Source of the DNA: Aliiglaciecola sp041538045 | GTDB lineage: Bacteria > Pseudomonadota > Gammaproteobacteria > Enterobacterales > Alteromonadaceae | DNA: 64,000 nt | Assembly (NCBI RefSeq): GCF_041538045.1 | Contig: NZ_JBGOSE010000004.1 | Coordinates: 1-64,000, forward strand | Reading direction: 5' to 3' | In this document: positions 52,454 to 61,420 of the stretch, piece by piece | How the letters are laid out: each line of letters starts with the position of its first letter | Numbering within the stretch: position 1 is the first letter of the stretch | Translations under genes and position numbers: made by a program | Notes under the pieces: model-generated | Told to the model about the DNA's origin: nothing | The model's database searches: none | Seen by the model: the letters and a program-made list of their open reading frames with translations, nothing else

Positions 52454-55006
52454 ATGCCAGAATTATTAAGGCTAAAAACAGACGAATTTTTATTTACCGT
52501 CAAAGCAGCATCGATTGAAAGCCGAAGCCGAACCTTAAGTAAAACGTTGCTTACTCGCCAATGCACAAATTCTGATGTTCTTGTAAAGGTTGCTCCTACA
52601 ATAAAACTTAGCGAGCAACCACGAGGCTTTGTCGATGGTTCATGCTCACTTCTGAATGCGGTAGAAGACCTTAACCACACTGATCAAATCAATTTAGACT
52701 TCCCTATTTTTTTTGAGAACACACTGTATCAAGTAGAGTGGATTTTTCTTAAAAATGTACAATGGGCAAGCCTAAATCACCGCTCTAAGACTGTTTGTGA
52801 TGCATTTATATTTACTCCCAGTGAAGACGGCTTAAGTGCACGTTTAACTGGCACTATTAATACCGGCAATGATGTGGGCTGGTTACGTTTGCCACTTACC
52901 TTTGAGCACAATGGCAAAACACAGACTCAAAATATTGCTTTTGAAGTGCTGCCAACCAAAATGGCACTGCACCAAGATTTACCCGCCATGTATCAAGCCA
53001 TCGACAAAGTTTACCCCCTTTGGCGCTTTAGCTTGGTAGAAAAAACTGAACAAGACGCAGCAACCAGCCAGCATCGTGGGCATTTTCCACTAATGTGGTT
53101 GGCTAATTTTGCCGCATTAAGGGAACGTTTTGAACAAGGCTTAACAGTGATTTGTGCTGCCCCGCATAGCCGTTTGCAACCAACGGTTGCCAATATCAAA
53201 GCGGCCAAATTAAAAGGCCGCTTACCCCATAAGTTAGCCGAGCAAGTCAAGCAAGACTTTGCTAATGGCCAGTACGATAAGCGCTACGCGGTCGAAAAAA
53301 AGCAACTGAGTGTTGATACCCCAGAAAACCGCTTTATCAAAATGGCGGTGAGTAAAAGCAAGCGGAAATTAGCGGAGTTTGAACAAAAGCTTAGGCAAAG
53401 TAACCAAGCGCCAGAACGGCAACGGTTGTCGGATTCATTTTTAAATGAGCTACATAGTTGGCAGCAACCGCTGCAAAAAGTGCTAGGGCAAAGTTTTTTA
53501 AAAGAAGTTGGCGCATACACAGGGTTAAACCGTGAGTCGTTAGTGCTACAGCAAAAAACCGGTTACAGCGCGGTGTATCGTATTTGGCAGGAGCTGAAAT
53601 TTTATTTAGATGTGTTTGGCAATCAGTCGAGCATTTCAATGAAATCAGTGGCCGAGATTTACGAAGTGTGGTGCTTTTTGTGTTTGAAACAGATTTTAGA
53701 GCAGGATCTTGGCTTTGAGTTGGTGGAAAACAGTGCGACGAAGCTCGCCCCAAATGACTTTTTTGAGTACCAACTTAAAGATGGTTTTGCCGGTGCTTTT
53801 GGTTTTAAACGCAGCGATGGCGTGACGGCTAGGCTGGCGCATGAGCCTAAATTTACCAAAAAAGGAAAGTCGATCCGTTCCTACTTGGTTAGCCAAGAGC
53901 CGGATATTGTGTTGGAAGTAACACTGCCTAAAAGCGCCCATTTAACAAAATCAGACTCAGGCTCATCAGAAGAAAAGCAGTTTATTTGGCTATTTGATGC
54001 CAAGTACCGCATTAAAACCGATAAAAACCGCTTTGATGATAATAGCGAAGATATTGACAGTAAGGATTACGTACCAGACGATGCTATCAACCAAATGCAC
54101 CGTTATCGGGATGCTTTGATTCGTTTATCAGAACCTCACGACTCTAAATCACCATCAAGTGGAAACACTGGCCAATCTCCTAAAAAAAGCCGTCCAGTTT
54201 TTGGTGCATTTGCATTATACCCAGGCTTTTTTGATCAAGCTGCAACACCCAACCCATACGCAGCCGCGATAGAAGAAGTGGGTATTGGCGCATTTGCCCT
54301 CTTACCTAGTCAAAATGAGCCTAGCCAAAACGAACTTAGTCAAACTGAACCAACCCAAACTAAGAGTAGTTATTCCGGCCACCAGTGGTTGCTAGAGTTC
54401 TTACAAGCGCAAATTGGCACAGCGCCGAATGCACAAACAGGGCAAGGCAATGAGGCCATGTATCCTGTGGCTGGCATGGCGGAAAGGCTCTACGTACAAG
54501 ACGCTGCACGCATACCGTATTACGGCATGCGCCAAGTACTGTATCCTGATTTGACGATGACAGTGGCATTGGGTGGGCAACGTGGCCGTGATAATGGCTA
54601 CTTTGAACAATTTGAGCAAGGTACAGCGCAGTGGTATCACCTGCCGCAAAGCACGTTTTTGCAGAAATTTAAGCAGCATATTGCCGAGGAAATTCGCTAT
54701 TTAGCGTTGGCGTCTACCTCAGATACTCAAAGCTCAACCAAGCAAATTGACAAACTTTGGCCGGTTAAACGAGTCACAGTGTTACCACGCTACGCCATTA
54801 CTGAAGATCAAGCGGGTAAGAAGTCAGGTTCTGCTGATTTGTATTATTTATTTGAGTTAGGTAAACCACTGTCACTGCAAACGCCAGTGACCAACGTGCC
54901 ACATCGCCCAATGAAAAACTCGATGAAACTCACAACCTTAACTCGCCTAGAGAGCGTCACTAAGTTTACCGAGGTTGAAAGAGTGTACGAAGCGGCAATG
55001 GTGTGA
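52454..55006 (+). CDS. DUF2357 nuclease (McrC-like partner)
   Basis: 850 residues. The N-terminal part matches DUF2357 proteins. The PD-(D/E)xK nuclease core is visible as EPDIVLEV (Asp484) and IWLFDAKYR (Asp515, Lys517) followed by DAINQMHRYRDAL. It is the expected cleavage subunit for the McrB-like motor. A linker at about 617-637 is built from four 15-bp units (54305-54364). Overlap and order with the methyltransferase and McrB resemble the LlaJI system. AAGGAGGG precedes the ATG. Confidence 0.88.
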   Translation: MPELLRLKTDEFLFTVKAASIESRSRTLSKTLLTRQCTNSDVLVKVAPTIKLSEQPRGFVDGSCSLLNAVEDLNHTDQINLDFPIFFENTLYQVEWIFLKNVQWASLNHRSKTVCDAFIFTPSEDGLSARLTGTINTGNDVGWLRLPLTFEHNGKTQTQNIAFEVLPTKMALHQDLPAMYQAIDKVYPLWRFSLVEKTEQDAATSQHRGHFPLMWLANFAALRERFEQGLTVICAAPHSRLQPTVANIKAAKLKGRLPHKLAEQVKQDFANGQYDKRYAVEKKQLSVDTPENRFIKMAVSKSKRKLAEFEQKLRQSNQAPERQRLSDSFLNELHSWQQPLQKVLGQSFLKEVGAYTGLNRESLVLQQKTGYSAVYRIWQELKFYLDVFGNQSSISMKSVAEIYEVWCFLCLKQILEQDLGFELVENSATKLAPNDFFEYQLKDGFAGAFGFKRSDGVTARLAHEPKFTKKGKSIRSYLVSQEPDIVLEVTLPKSAHLTKSDSGSSEEKQFIWLFDAKYRIKTDKNRFDDNSEDIDSKDYVPDDAINQMHRYRDALIRLSEPHDSKSPSSGNTGQSPKKSRPVFGAFALYPGFFDQAATPNPYAAAIEEVGIGAFALLPSQNEPSQNELSQTEPTQTKSSYSGHQWLLEFLQAQIGTAPNAQTGQGNEAMYPVAGMAERLYVQDAARIPYYGMRQVLYPDLTMTVALGGQRGRDNGYFEQFEQGTAQWYHLPQSTFLQKFKQHIAEEIRYLALASTSDTQSSTKQIDKLWPVKRVTVLPRYAITEDQAGKKSGSADLYYLFELGKPLSLQTPVTNVPHRPMKNSMKLTTLTRLESVTKFTEVERVYEAAMV
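54305..54364. repeat. Four imperfect 15-bp tandem repeats inside the nuclease gene
   Basis: Units at 54305, 54320, 54335 and 54350 (consensus CCTAGTCAAAATGAG) encode the linker PSQNEPSQNELSQTE and keep the frame. Copy-number change would alter the linker length only. Confidence 0.8.
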
Positions 55007-55083
55007 TTGTGAAACATAGAAAAGAAAACTTCCCTTTTTGGTAACTTTAATTATAATTCCCACCAAGGGAACCTTGAGGTGGT

Positions 55084-55368
55084 ATGCAAGTCTTAGGTAA
55101 AGACAAACTTGTCGATTTTTATAAAAAACACGCTAATGTGAAGTCAGCTTTAGAGGCATGGGTTTCTGAAGCTCAAAGCGCTTGTTGGAAAACTCCTCAG
55201 GATATTAAAGACCGTTACCGCAGTGCAGATTTCCTAGACGGTAATAGAGTTATATTTAATATCAAAGGTAACCATTACAGACTAGTTGTAAAAGTCAGGT
55301 ATCAAAATGGCATTGCTGTTATTGAGTGGGTTGGTACTCATGCTCAGTATGATAAGCAACGCTTTTAG
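55084..55368 (+). CDS. HigB-type toxin (mRNA interferase)
   Basis: 94 residues matching the HigB toxin family (PF09907 type): start QVLGKDKLVDFYKKH, middle ADFLDGNRVIFNIKGNHYRLVVKV and closing IEWVGTHAQYDK. The Arg, His and Lys residues used by this family to cut mRNA on the ribosome are present. The antitoxin gene follows by 9 bases (toxin-first order as in higBA). Confidence 0.9.
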   Translation: MQVLGKDKLVDFYKKHANVKSALEAWVSEAQSACWKTPQDIKDRYRSADFLDGNRVIFNIKGNHYRLVVKVRYQNGIAVIEWVGTHAQYDKQRF

Positions 55369-55377
55369 GAGGGGAAG

Positions 55378-56598
55378 ATGAGTCACATTAAATTAATCAA
55401 ATCAGCACACGATCATGAGTCAGCATTGATGCGATTAATGTCATTAATGGACTTGGATCCGCAGCCAGGTTCAGCCGAATCTGATGAGATGGATGTATTG
55501 GCATTATTAATTGAAAAGTACGAAGAAGATCATTTTCCAATTAGTAAGCCCGATCCAATAGAAGCGATAAAATTTAGAATGGAACAACAAGGTTTAAAAA
55601 ATCGAGACCTTATTCCTTTTATTGGATCAGCTCCAAAAGTTTCCGAGATATTGAATGGAACACGTAGCCTTAGCTTGAACATGATCCGAAAGCTAAGCAG
55701 TGGGTTGGGTATATCAGCTGATGTTTTGATTCAATTGCCAGAGCAAAAGCACGCAATTCAAAGAGAAGTTGATTGGCAAGCCTTCCCGATAGCTGAAATG
55801 CGAAAGCGTGGCTACTTTGATAGCTTCAATGGTTCATTACAAGAGTTAAAGGAATATGCAGCTGAGGCTTTGTCTGATTTTATCGGTTCCGTAAAATCAG
55901 GCTTTAATCTTCAACCTGCCTTGTTGAGAGCGTCTTCTCATCTTCGTACCAATGATAAGGAAACAGATCCTTACGCTCTGTGGGCGTGGCAAATTCGAGT
56001 ATTGCAGAAGGCCGCTGAACAAAAATTACCCTGTCAATATCGCGCTGGTACTGTGAATTTGGAATGGATGCAGAACATTTCCAAGCTATCTTGGCTTGAG
56101 TCAGGCCCTTTACTAGCGATTGAGTTTCTAAATAAGTCAGGCATTCATGTAATCATTGAGCCTCATCTACCCAAAACTTATTTGGATGGTGCTGTGTGCA
56201 TGGGTATTGATGGCAACCCGATTATAGCGCTCACTTTAAGACACAATCGTCTCGATAGCTTTTGGTTTTCACTAATGCATGAAATGGCACATATTGCATT
56301 GCACTTAGATGGTAATGAAAGCTGGTACTTAGATGATTTAGATGATTTAGATGATTTAGATGCTCAGGGCGCTGATGAGATTGAGAAACAAGCCGATGAT
56401 ATGGCTAGAGAGGCGTTGATACCACAGAGTATTTGGTGCAGAAGCAGTTTATCGAGCGCTGAAGAAGTAAGGGAGTTAGCAAAAGAGCTTCAAATATCAC
56501 CTTGTATCGTGGCTGGACGAGCTCGTTTTGAGAGTGGCGATCATAAAAAGTTTGGTTCTTTATTCCGTGACAAGATTAGCGATTATTTTCAACGTTAA
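55378..56598 (+). CDS. HigA-like antitoxin fused to an ImmA/IrrE metallopeptidase
   Basis: 406 residues, far longer than usual HigA. Residues about 60-125 are a HigA-type XRE helix-turn-helix (MEQQGLKNRDLIPFIGSAPKVSEILNGTRSLSLNMIRKLS). From about 230 on is an ImmA/IrrE-type domain with HEMAH (His301, Glu302, His305) as zinc site. Between the HExxH and the third ligand are three and a half 9-bp repeats (56329-56364) encoding LDD units. It binds HigB and probably regulates the operon; the peptidase half may degrade a repressor or the antitoxin itself under stress. AGGAGGGG precedes the ATG. Confidence 0.88.
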   Translation: MSHIKLIKSAHDHESALMRLMSLMDLDPQPGSAESDEMDVLALLIEKYEEDHFPISKPDPIEAIKFRMEQQGLKNRDLIPFIGSAPKVSEILNGTRSLSLNMIRKLSSGLGISADVLIQLPEQKHAIQREVDWQAFPIAEMRKRGYFDSFNGSLQELKEYAAEALSDFIGSVKSGFNLQPALLRASSHLRTNDKETDPYALWAWQIRVLQKAAEQKLPCQYRAGTVNLEWMQNISKLSWLESGPLLAIEFLNKSGIHVIIEPHLPKTYLDGAVCMGIDGNPIIALTLRHNRLDSFWFSLMHEMAHIALHLDGNESWYLDDLDDLDDLDAQGADEIEKQADDMAREALIPQSIWCRSSLSSAEEVRELAKELQISPCIVAGRARFESGDHKKFGSLFRDKISDYFQR

Positions 56599-57269
56599 GC
56601 CATAAGCTCTTGAGTAATCCACACATCATTCTCCGGCCCACAAAGGTGGTGCAGCAGCGCTAGGTTGATCTGGTGGCTGATCACGTTGCCGTTGCGTTTT
56701 TGGCTTTCTTTTCTTAAACCGCTCAGTAATAACCCCGTACATGATTTGCCCATTTGCTCCGGCGAACTGGGCAGGCAAAAGGCGCGGTTTTGCTGTTTGG
56801 GGTGCAAGGTAGCCCGCTTTCCTGTTTTAGACAAAGGCGTAATGCACCAAAAGATACAGGTGTTGGCGGGCGTGTTTGCTTGCAATGTGTTGGTTTGGCA
56901 CGTGCCATCCCTATATGTAGGTAACAAATGTGCTGGCAACAAAATCAAGCCGCCTTGCGCGTGGCCATCAACCTCAGGTAAAGGCAACCAATACAGGTTT
57001 GGCCATTGCTCAGGGCTCTGCCATTTTTCTACGATCACTTGCGCGCCAATGCTATTCAGCCATTGGTGAATCGGGCAGCCAGGGTGTGCTTGTTTAACGC
57101 GAGGCAGTTGATGTATCAGCCAGCGAGTTAAACGTTCGGCTGCATTCTCGCACTGGCTTAGTGCTGGGTAGAGGGTAAACGCGCCATGCCCAACTAGTAA
57201 AGCGACCACCTGTTGTATCCATTCTCTATCCCAATTGTTACCACTTGCCCATAACACGTCACTTATCAC
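56595..57269 (-). CDS. Unrecognised island protein
   Basis: 224 residues in mostly Trp-, His- and Pro-rich sequence (VQQVVALLVGHGAFTLYP near the start). It overlaps the end of the antitoxin gene by 4 bases on the other strand. No known motif or membrane segment. The relatively high G+C matches the DUF927 gene rather than the restriction genes, suggesting it belongs to the element core. Confidence 0.6.
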   Translation of the reverse strand: MISDVLWASGNNWDREWIQQVVALLVGHGAFTLYPALSQCENAAERLTRWLIHQLPRVKQAHPGCPIHQWLNSIGAQVIVEKWQSPEQWPNLYWLPLPEVDGHAQGGLILLPAHLLPTYRDGTCQTNTLQANTPANTCIFWCITPLSKTGKRATLHPKQQNRAFCLPSSPEQMGKSCTGLLLSGLRKESQKRNGNVISHQINLALLHHLCGPENDVWITQELMA

Positions 57270-57427
57270 CTTGTTGGTTTTTCATGCCGTCTATTTTCAG
57301 TGGTCGGGTGCAGACTCGGTGGTGAAATAGATGAAAGAAATGGCCATCAAACTAATCAGTCAAATCGGCTTTTCGTTATGACCTGTGCGAGGCTAACTGT
57401 TTGAAATATATCGTCCAATACGTCGCT

Positions 57428-57664
57428 GTTTGGCGGCATTTGGCTAGTGCAAAAAAATCGAGACGCCAAACGATCGTTTGCATTCTGGGTTGGAAAAATC
57501 AAACGGTTTGTACTTTGATGCCGAGGTTGGTTTAGGGGGCAAAAAGTGCCAAACCTTTCTTTAAGCCAGTACTGGCAAGGCCTACCAGCTTTGGATTTCA
57601 ATCGAGAAGCCAAACAGTAAATGGGTAAATTTCCCTGTTTGGCGTTTCGATCCAAAAGCCAAAC
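57428..57664. repeat. Iteron-like GCCAAAC cluster
   Basis: Six exact copies of GCCAAAC or its complement GTTTGGC occur at 57428(-), 57465(+), 57548(+), 57609(+), 57637(-) and 57658(+), with near matches between. No transcribed gene is convincing here. Together with the A+T-rich stretch at 57886-57944 this looks like a replication origin or a large operator of the island. Confidence 0.55.
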
Positions 57665-57844
57665 GGATAGTGGTTTTGGCGTAAGGGGATAAAGGCATGG
57701 GGAAGTGTGTGGCGGCTGTTTAAACTCATGAAATGGCAAATGACGCACAGGGGGGAGATTGCATCAATTGGCCAAAGTGGGTAATAGGGGTGGTTGAATC
57801 GTCTTAAAGCGAGGTATTTTGTAAACTAGCCACTCTAATTACTA

Positions 57845-57878
57845 CCCCATTGTCCCATCTGTCCACAGCAAGTGAGTA
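57845..57878. repeat. Left 34-bp direct repeat flanking hipBA
   Basis: Begins CCCCATTGTCCC and ends CAAGTGAGTA. It matches 59729-59762 in 31 of 34 positions. The pair frames the hipBA operon. Confidence 0.8.
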
Positions 57879-57885
57879 CGCGCCT

Positions 57886-57944
57886 TAATAATTATATATA
57901 ATTACATATCAAAATACACTTTATGATATATAATAAATAATCAA
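57886..57944. other. Very A+T-rich stretch upstream of hipB
   Basis: About 60 bases almost without G or C (repeated ATATA/ATAAT). It could be a DNA-unwinding element next to the GCCAAAC cluster or simply the hipB promoter region. Confidence 0.45.
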
Positions 57945-58019
57945 CCTTGTGTTCATTGGATTAGGGTGATATGTTTTTGTATATAATTAATCTTCAGTGA
58001 TGCATTAAGGTATATCGAA

Positions 58020-58331
58020 ATGAGCTATGTAACAGAGCAGATACTACAAAGCCTTCGAGAAGCTCGGGTACGTAAGGGGTTTAGCCAGAGAGAGCTGAGC
58101 GCGCGTTCCGGTGTGCCTCAAAGCCATATATCGAAAATCGAGTCTGGCGGTGTTGATTTAAGAATGTCCAGTTTGATTGCACTTGCCCGTGTTCTCGACC
58201 TAGAGTTATTTGTCGCACCAAAAAAATCTGTACCAGCTATCAAGTCGATCATTCGAAGCAGCCAAGGTAGCATCGACGAAGGTGAGATAATGTCGCCCGC
58301 ATATCAGTTAGGGGAAGACGACGATGACTAA
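58020..58331 (+). CDS. hipB: HipB-type antitoxin/repressor
   Basis: 103 residues, an XRE helix-turn-helix (SLREARVRKGFSQRELSARSGVPQSHISKIESG) with a variable tail that ends LGEDDDD. It neutralises HipA and represses the operon. Overlaps hipA by 8 bases. Confidence 0.9.
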   Translation: MSYVTEQILQSLREARVRKGFSQRELSARSGVPQSHISKIESGGVDLRMSSLIALARVLDLELFVAPKKSVPAIKSIIRSSQGSIDEGEIMSPAYQLGEDDDD

Positions 58332-59553
58332 TCATGTCTCTACGCTCAACGTGTTGCTTTATGGCGAACCCATCGCAACGATCACTAACGTGGGCAATGA
58401 CAGAACGCTTTTTGCCTTTATGGATTCGTACATTCATGACGAATCGCGGCCTGTGTTAGGGCTTGGCTTTAAAGATTCGCTAGGTGGCTTGTTGACTAAC
58501 TTTAAACCGACCCAAACCAAGTTAACTCCCTTTTTCTCTAACCTTTTGCCAGAAGAAACCATGCGAAATTATCTGGCAGAGCGTGCCGGAGTGAACCCAG
58601 CGCGGGAATTTTTTCTATTGTGGGTGCTAGGGCAAGATTTAGCAGGTGCGATCACGGTTGAACCGGCCGATGGTGAAGCGCTGCCGCCTAATGTGTATCA
58701 AGACATTGACGATGAAACGAAAATTGAAGCCCCTATGCGTTTTTCATTGGCGGGTGTGCAATTGAAGTTTTCAGCCGTACAACAGGCAAACGGTGGCTTG
58801 ACGATTCCAGCGACAGGTAAAGGTGGCTCTTGGGTTGTGAAATTGCCGTCGTCTCGGTTTGACGCTGTGCCAGAAAATGAATATTCGATGATGGAGCTGG
58901 CGCGCAAGTTAGGTATGGATGTGCCCGAGACCCAGCTGCTCCCCATTAACCAGATAGCTAATATCCCAGATGGCATTGGTAAATTTGGCCGCTCTTTTAA
59001 AAACGCTCAGGCGTTTGTGATCAAGCGCTTTGACCGTGCAGATGGACAAGCCATACACATTGAAGATTTTGCACAAGTGTTTGGTGTCTATCCTCAAGAT
59101 AAATACAAAAAAGCCAGTATGCGGAATATTGCTCAGGTTATAGGCATCGAAGGTCAAGAGGAGGACATCGCAGAATTTACTCGCAGATTGGTTTTCAATA
59201 CCCTAATTGGTAATGCCGATATGCATTTGAAGAATTGGTCTGTGATCTACAAAGACAAGCGCACTGCATCGCTAGCACCAGCCTATGACTTTGTTTCGAC
59301 CATTCCTTATATCTCGGATGATAGTGCGTCGCTGAAGGTGAGTCGTAGCAAAAAATTCAGTGATTTCACGCTGGATGAGTTATCACACTTAGCGGCTAAA
59401 GCCATGCTACCAGAAAAGTTGGTGTTGGATACCGCCAAGCAAACAGTGGCAGGCTTTCATGAAATCTGGGCGAAAGAAAAAGCGCATTTACCGCTTACCA
59501 AGTCGATGATTGAAGCCATAGATACGCACTTGCGAAGCATACCGTTACGCTAA
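58324..59553 (+). CDS. hipA: HipA-type serine/threonine kinase toxin
   Basis: 409 residues. The N-terminal subdomain is followed by the HipA core: FSLAGVQLKFS, WVVKLPSS (nucleotide-binding Lys), NEYSMMELARKLG, FVIKRFDR, GNADMHLKNWSVIY with catalytic Asp299, and LAPAYDFVST (metal-binding Asp). All kinase motifs look intact. In E. coli HipA phosphorylates glutamyl-tRNA synthetase and causes persistence; the target here may differ. Confidence 0.92.
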   Translation: MTNHVSTLNVLLYGEPIATITNVGNDRTLFAFMDSYIHDESRPVLGLGFKDSLGGLLTNFKPTQTKLTPFFSNLLPEETMRNYLAERAGVNPAREFFLLWVLGQDLAGAITVEPADGEALPPNVYQDIDDETKIEAPMRFSLAGVQLKFSAVQQANGGLTIPATGKGGSWVVKLPSSRFDAVPENEYSMMELARKLGMDVPETQLLPINQIANIPDGIGKFGRSFKNAQAFVIKRFDRADGQAIHIEDFAQVFGVYPQDKYKKASMRNIAQVIGIEGQEEDIAEFTRRLVFNTLIGNADMHLKNWSVIYKDKRTASLAPAYDFVSTIPYISDDSASLKVSRSKKFSDFTLDELSHLAAKAMLPEKLVLDTAKQTVAGFHEIWAKEKAHLPLTKSMIEAIDTHLRSIPLR

Positions 59554-59728
59554 CATGAGAACCGACGTGTACAAAAATGCAGAGGCGTCGGCCATAGTGG
59601 CTTGAAAGCTGTGTTTGAGAAGTCTGTTTGGTGGCTTATTTTGTTAATCCAAGCCCCAATTGCCCCATTCCTTGGGGCAGTTTAATTTCCTCTTATTCAC
59701 CTTCTAAAGCTTGTGGTATCAAGTGTTG

Positions 59729-59762
59729 CCCCATTGTCCCAACTGCCCACAGTAAGTGAGTA
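59729..59762. repeat. Right 34-bp direct repeat flanking hipBA
   Basis: Second copy of the repeat described at 57845-57878, three mismatches. Nearby (59660-59692) the phrase TTGCCCCATTCCTTGGGGCA adds a short palindrome. Confidence 0.8.
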
Positions 59763-59774
59763 AATGGGGGCTTG

Positions 59775-60113
59775 CTAATTTCGCCTGATTGGCTTTTTCG
59801 GCATGCTGCTGCGTTTGCCATCGAAGAACGCCAATACTCTGAACCAATAGAGTGATTCTTCATAACCCAAGCTGTACGTTGGGCGTGCAGGCGGGATGAG
59901 CCCCAGTTTACGTCCTAGGCTGACAATCACGTAGAACGTGAGTTTTAACGTCAGCCAAGGAGCGAGTACCACGAATACCATCAGGCATTGCCGGGTAAGT
60001 GCGTAGCCTACGCCATGAGATTGTTCGAGTAAGGCAATGCCAATACACCAACCAAAGCCTGCCAGCATGGCTATTGGAAAGGTAATAGGGGCGAGTCGCA
60101 TCATAAATCGCAT
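59775..60113 (-). CDS. Membrane protein downstream of the integrase
   Basis: 112 residues from the ATG at 60113, with AAGGAGGG inside the end of the integrase gene and only one base between integrase stop and this start. Two to three hydrophobic segments (about 8-27 and 40-64). Translational coupling to the integrase suggests a role for the element, perhaps in transfer or immunity. No family recognised. Confidence 0.65.
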   Translation of the reverse strand: MRFMMRLAPITFPIAMLAGFGWCIGIALLEQSHGVGYALTRQCLMVFVVLAPWLTLKLTFYVIVSLGRKLGLIPPARPTYSLGYEESLYWFRVLAFFDGKRSSMPKKPIRRN

Positions 60114-60114
60114 G

Positions 60115-61377
60115 TTAAAGCCCTCCTTTGTGGTGGTGTTGTTGGTGTTGTGAAGAGGGTTCAAAGTTCACCAGTGGTTCAACCACATCAGCCACAGTTT
60201 GATGAGCGACATGGCGCTCTTCAAAGTAATCGTGGCGGTCATAGATGCCCTCAACGCCTTTTAGCTTATGGTTAAGGCAGCGTTCGGCCACGTTGCCTGC
60301 GATACCTAAAGAGGCAGCAAGACTGCGAAAGGTGCGGCGTAAATCGTGTATGGTGAAGTGTTCAAGCTTGCCCATTTTATTGGGAGGCTGTTTTTTACGC
60401 CCAGGCTCGCGACCAAATAGTTTAGAAATGGCGCGGTTCAGTGTATCTGGCCCCATATGTGGACGATGACTTGCTCGTCTGGCTGGGAAAACATAAGGCG
60501 AGCCACAGGCGCGGATTTGCAGCTCCTTAAACCAAGCAATAGCTTGGCGGGGTAAGGGAATGCTGATTGGCACGCCCGTTTTACTGCGTTCTTTGGGCAG
60601 GTCCCATACGCCCGTGGTTAAATCCATTTCACGCCACATGGCTTCACATAGTTCGCTTTTGCGCACGCCCAATACTAGAAACAGGCAGCAAGCGAGGTAG
60701 TTATCGCGGCCAAAGCTGTTGATATGGGTATGAAACACACTGAAGGCGTAGTGAATTTCCTCTTTGCTGAGCATCCTGTCTTTACTGGTCTCCACGCCAC
60801 CGGCATCGTCCACTGTGAAAGCTGCTGCTGGATTGCTCAGCGTTAAATCGAGCTTAATCGCATGTCGAAACAGCTGCTTCATGTACATCAAGGTATCGTT
60901 GGCAATGGTAGGGCGGTTACTTTCTCGAATACGCTCTAATACTTCGCGCACATCGCGTGCAGTCACCTCAGCAATACACTTAATGCCAATGACTGGGCTT
61001 ATGTCTTTGGTGTAAACCCGATACGGGATCTTGGGGTGCTTTAGTCGTCGACTCAGGTCTGTTCGATACCAGTCATGGAACAGTTGATCCACGGTTTCAA
61101 TGTCAGGTAACTCGATTTTCTGTTTTTCCAGAAGAGGATCTATGCCGTCGCGTACTTCTTTTCGAAAATAAGCGGCGGCAATTCGAGCGTCTGCCAACGA
61201 CATTAAAGGAAATTGCCCCAAGGTCGCTTCTCGTCTTCCTTTGGCTGTGGTGTAGCGGATCATCCAGTAAGACGAGCCTTGTTTGCGGACGCAAAAGTAT
61301 AGACCTTCACCATCTGAATATTTTTTTGGGTCGGCTTTGCTGTATGCAATAACCTGTTTTGCTGTGAGTTTTCCCAT
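60115..61377 (-). CDS. Tyrosine integrase of the island
   Basis: 420 residues from the ATG at 61377 (GGAG upstream). The N-terminal arm-binding DUF4102-like domain includes DGEGLYFCVRKQGSSYWMIRY. It is followed by a SAM-like core-binding region and a catalytic domain with Arg239 (LGVRKSEL), Lys266, His344-x-x-Arg347 (HDLRRTF), His370 and nucleophile Tyr379 (GIYDRHDYF); the active site is complete. It lies beside attR and should recombine the yicC 3' end. Confidence 0.95.
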   Translation of the reverse strand: MGKLTAKQVIAYSKADPKKYSDGEGLYFCVRKQGSSYWMIRYTTAKGRREATLGQFPLMSLADARIAAAYFRKEVRDGIDPLLEKQKIELPDIETVDQLFHDWYRTDLSRRLKHPKIPYRVYTKDISPVIGIKCIAEVTARDVREVLERIRESNRPTIANDTLMYMKQLFRHAIKLDLTLSNPAAAFTVDDAGGVETSKDRMLSKEEIHYAFSVFHTHINSFGRDNYLACCLFLVLGVRKSELCEAMWREMDLTTGVWDLPKERSKTGVPISIPLPRQAIAWFKELQIRACGSPYVFPARRASHRPHMGPDTLNRAISKLFGREPGRKKQPPNKMGKLEHFTIHDLRRTFRSLAASLGIAGNVAERCLNHKLKGVEGIYDRHDYFEERHVAHQTVADVVEPLVNFEPSSQHQQHHHKGGL

Positions 61378-61420
61378 GTTTACTCCATAGTTGCTGAAAT
61401 AATGGAGGGGGCAATAATGG

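Noticed and set aside
57356..57748. 130-residue frame on the minus strand
   Set aside because: It lies across the GCCAAAC cluster, has no domain and an odd composition; more likely non-coding.
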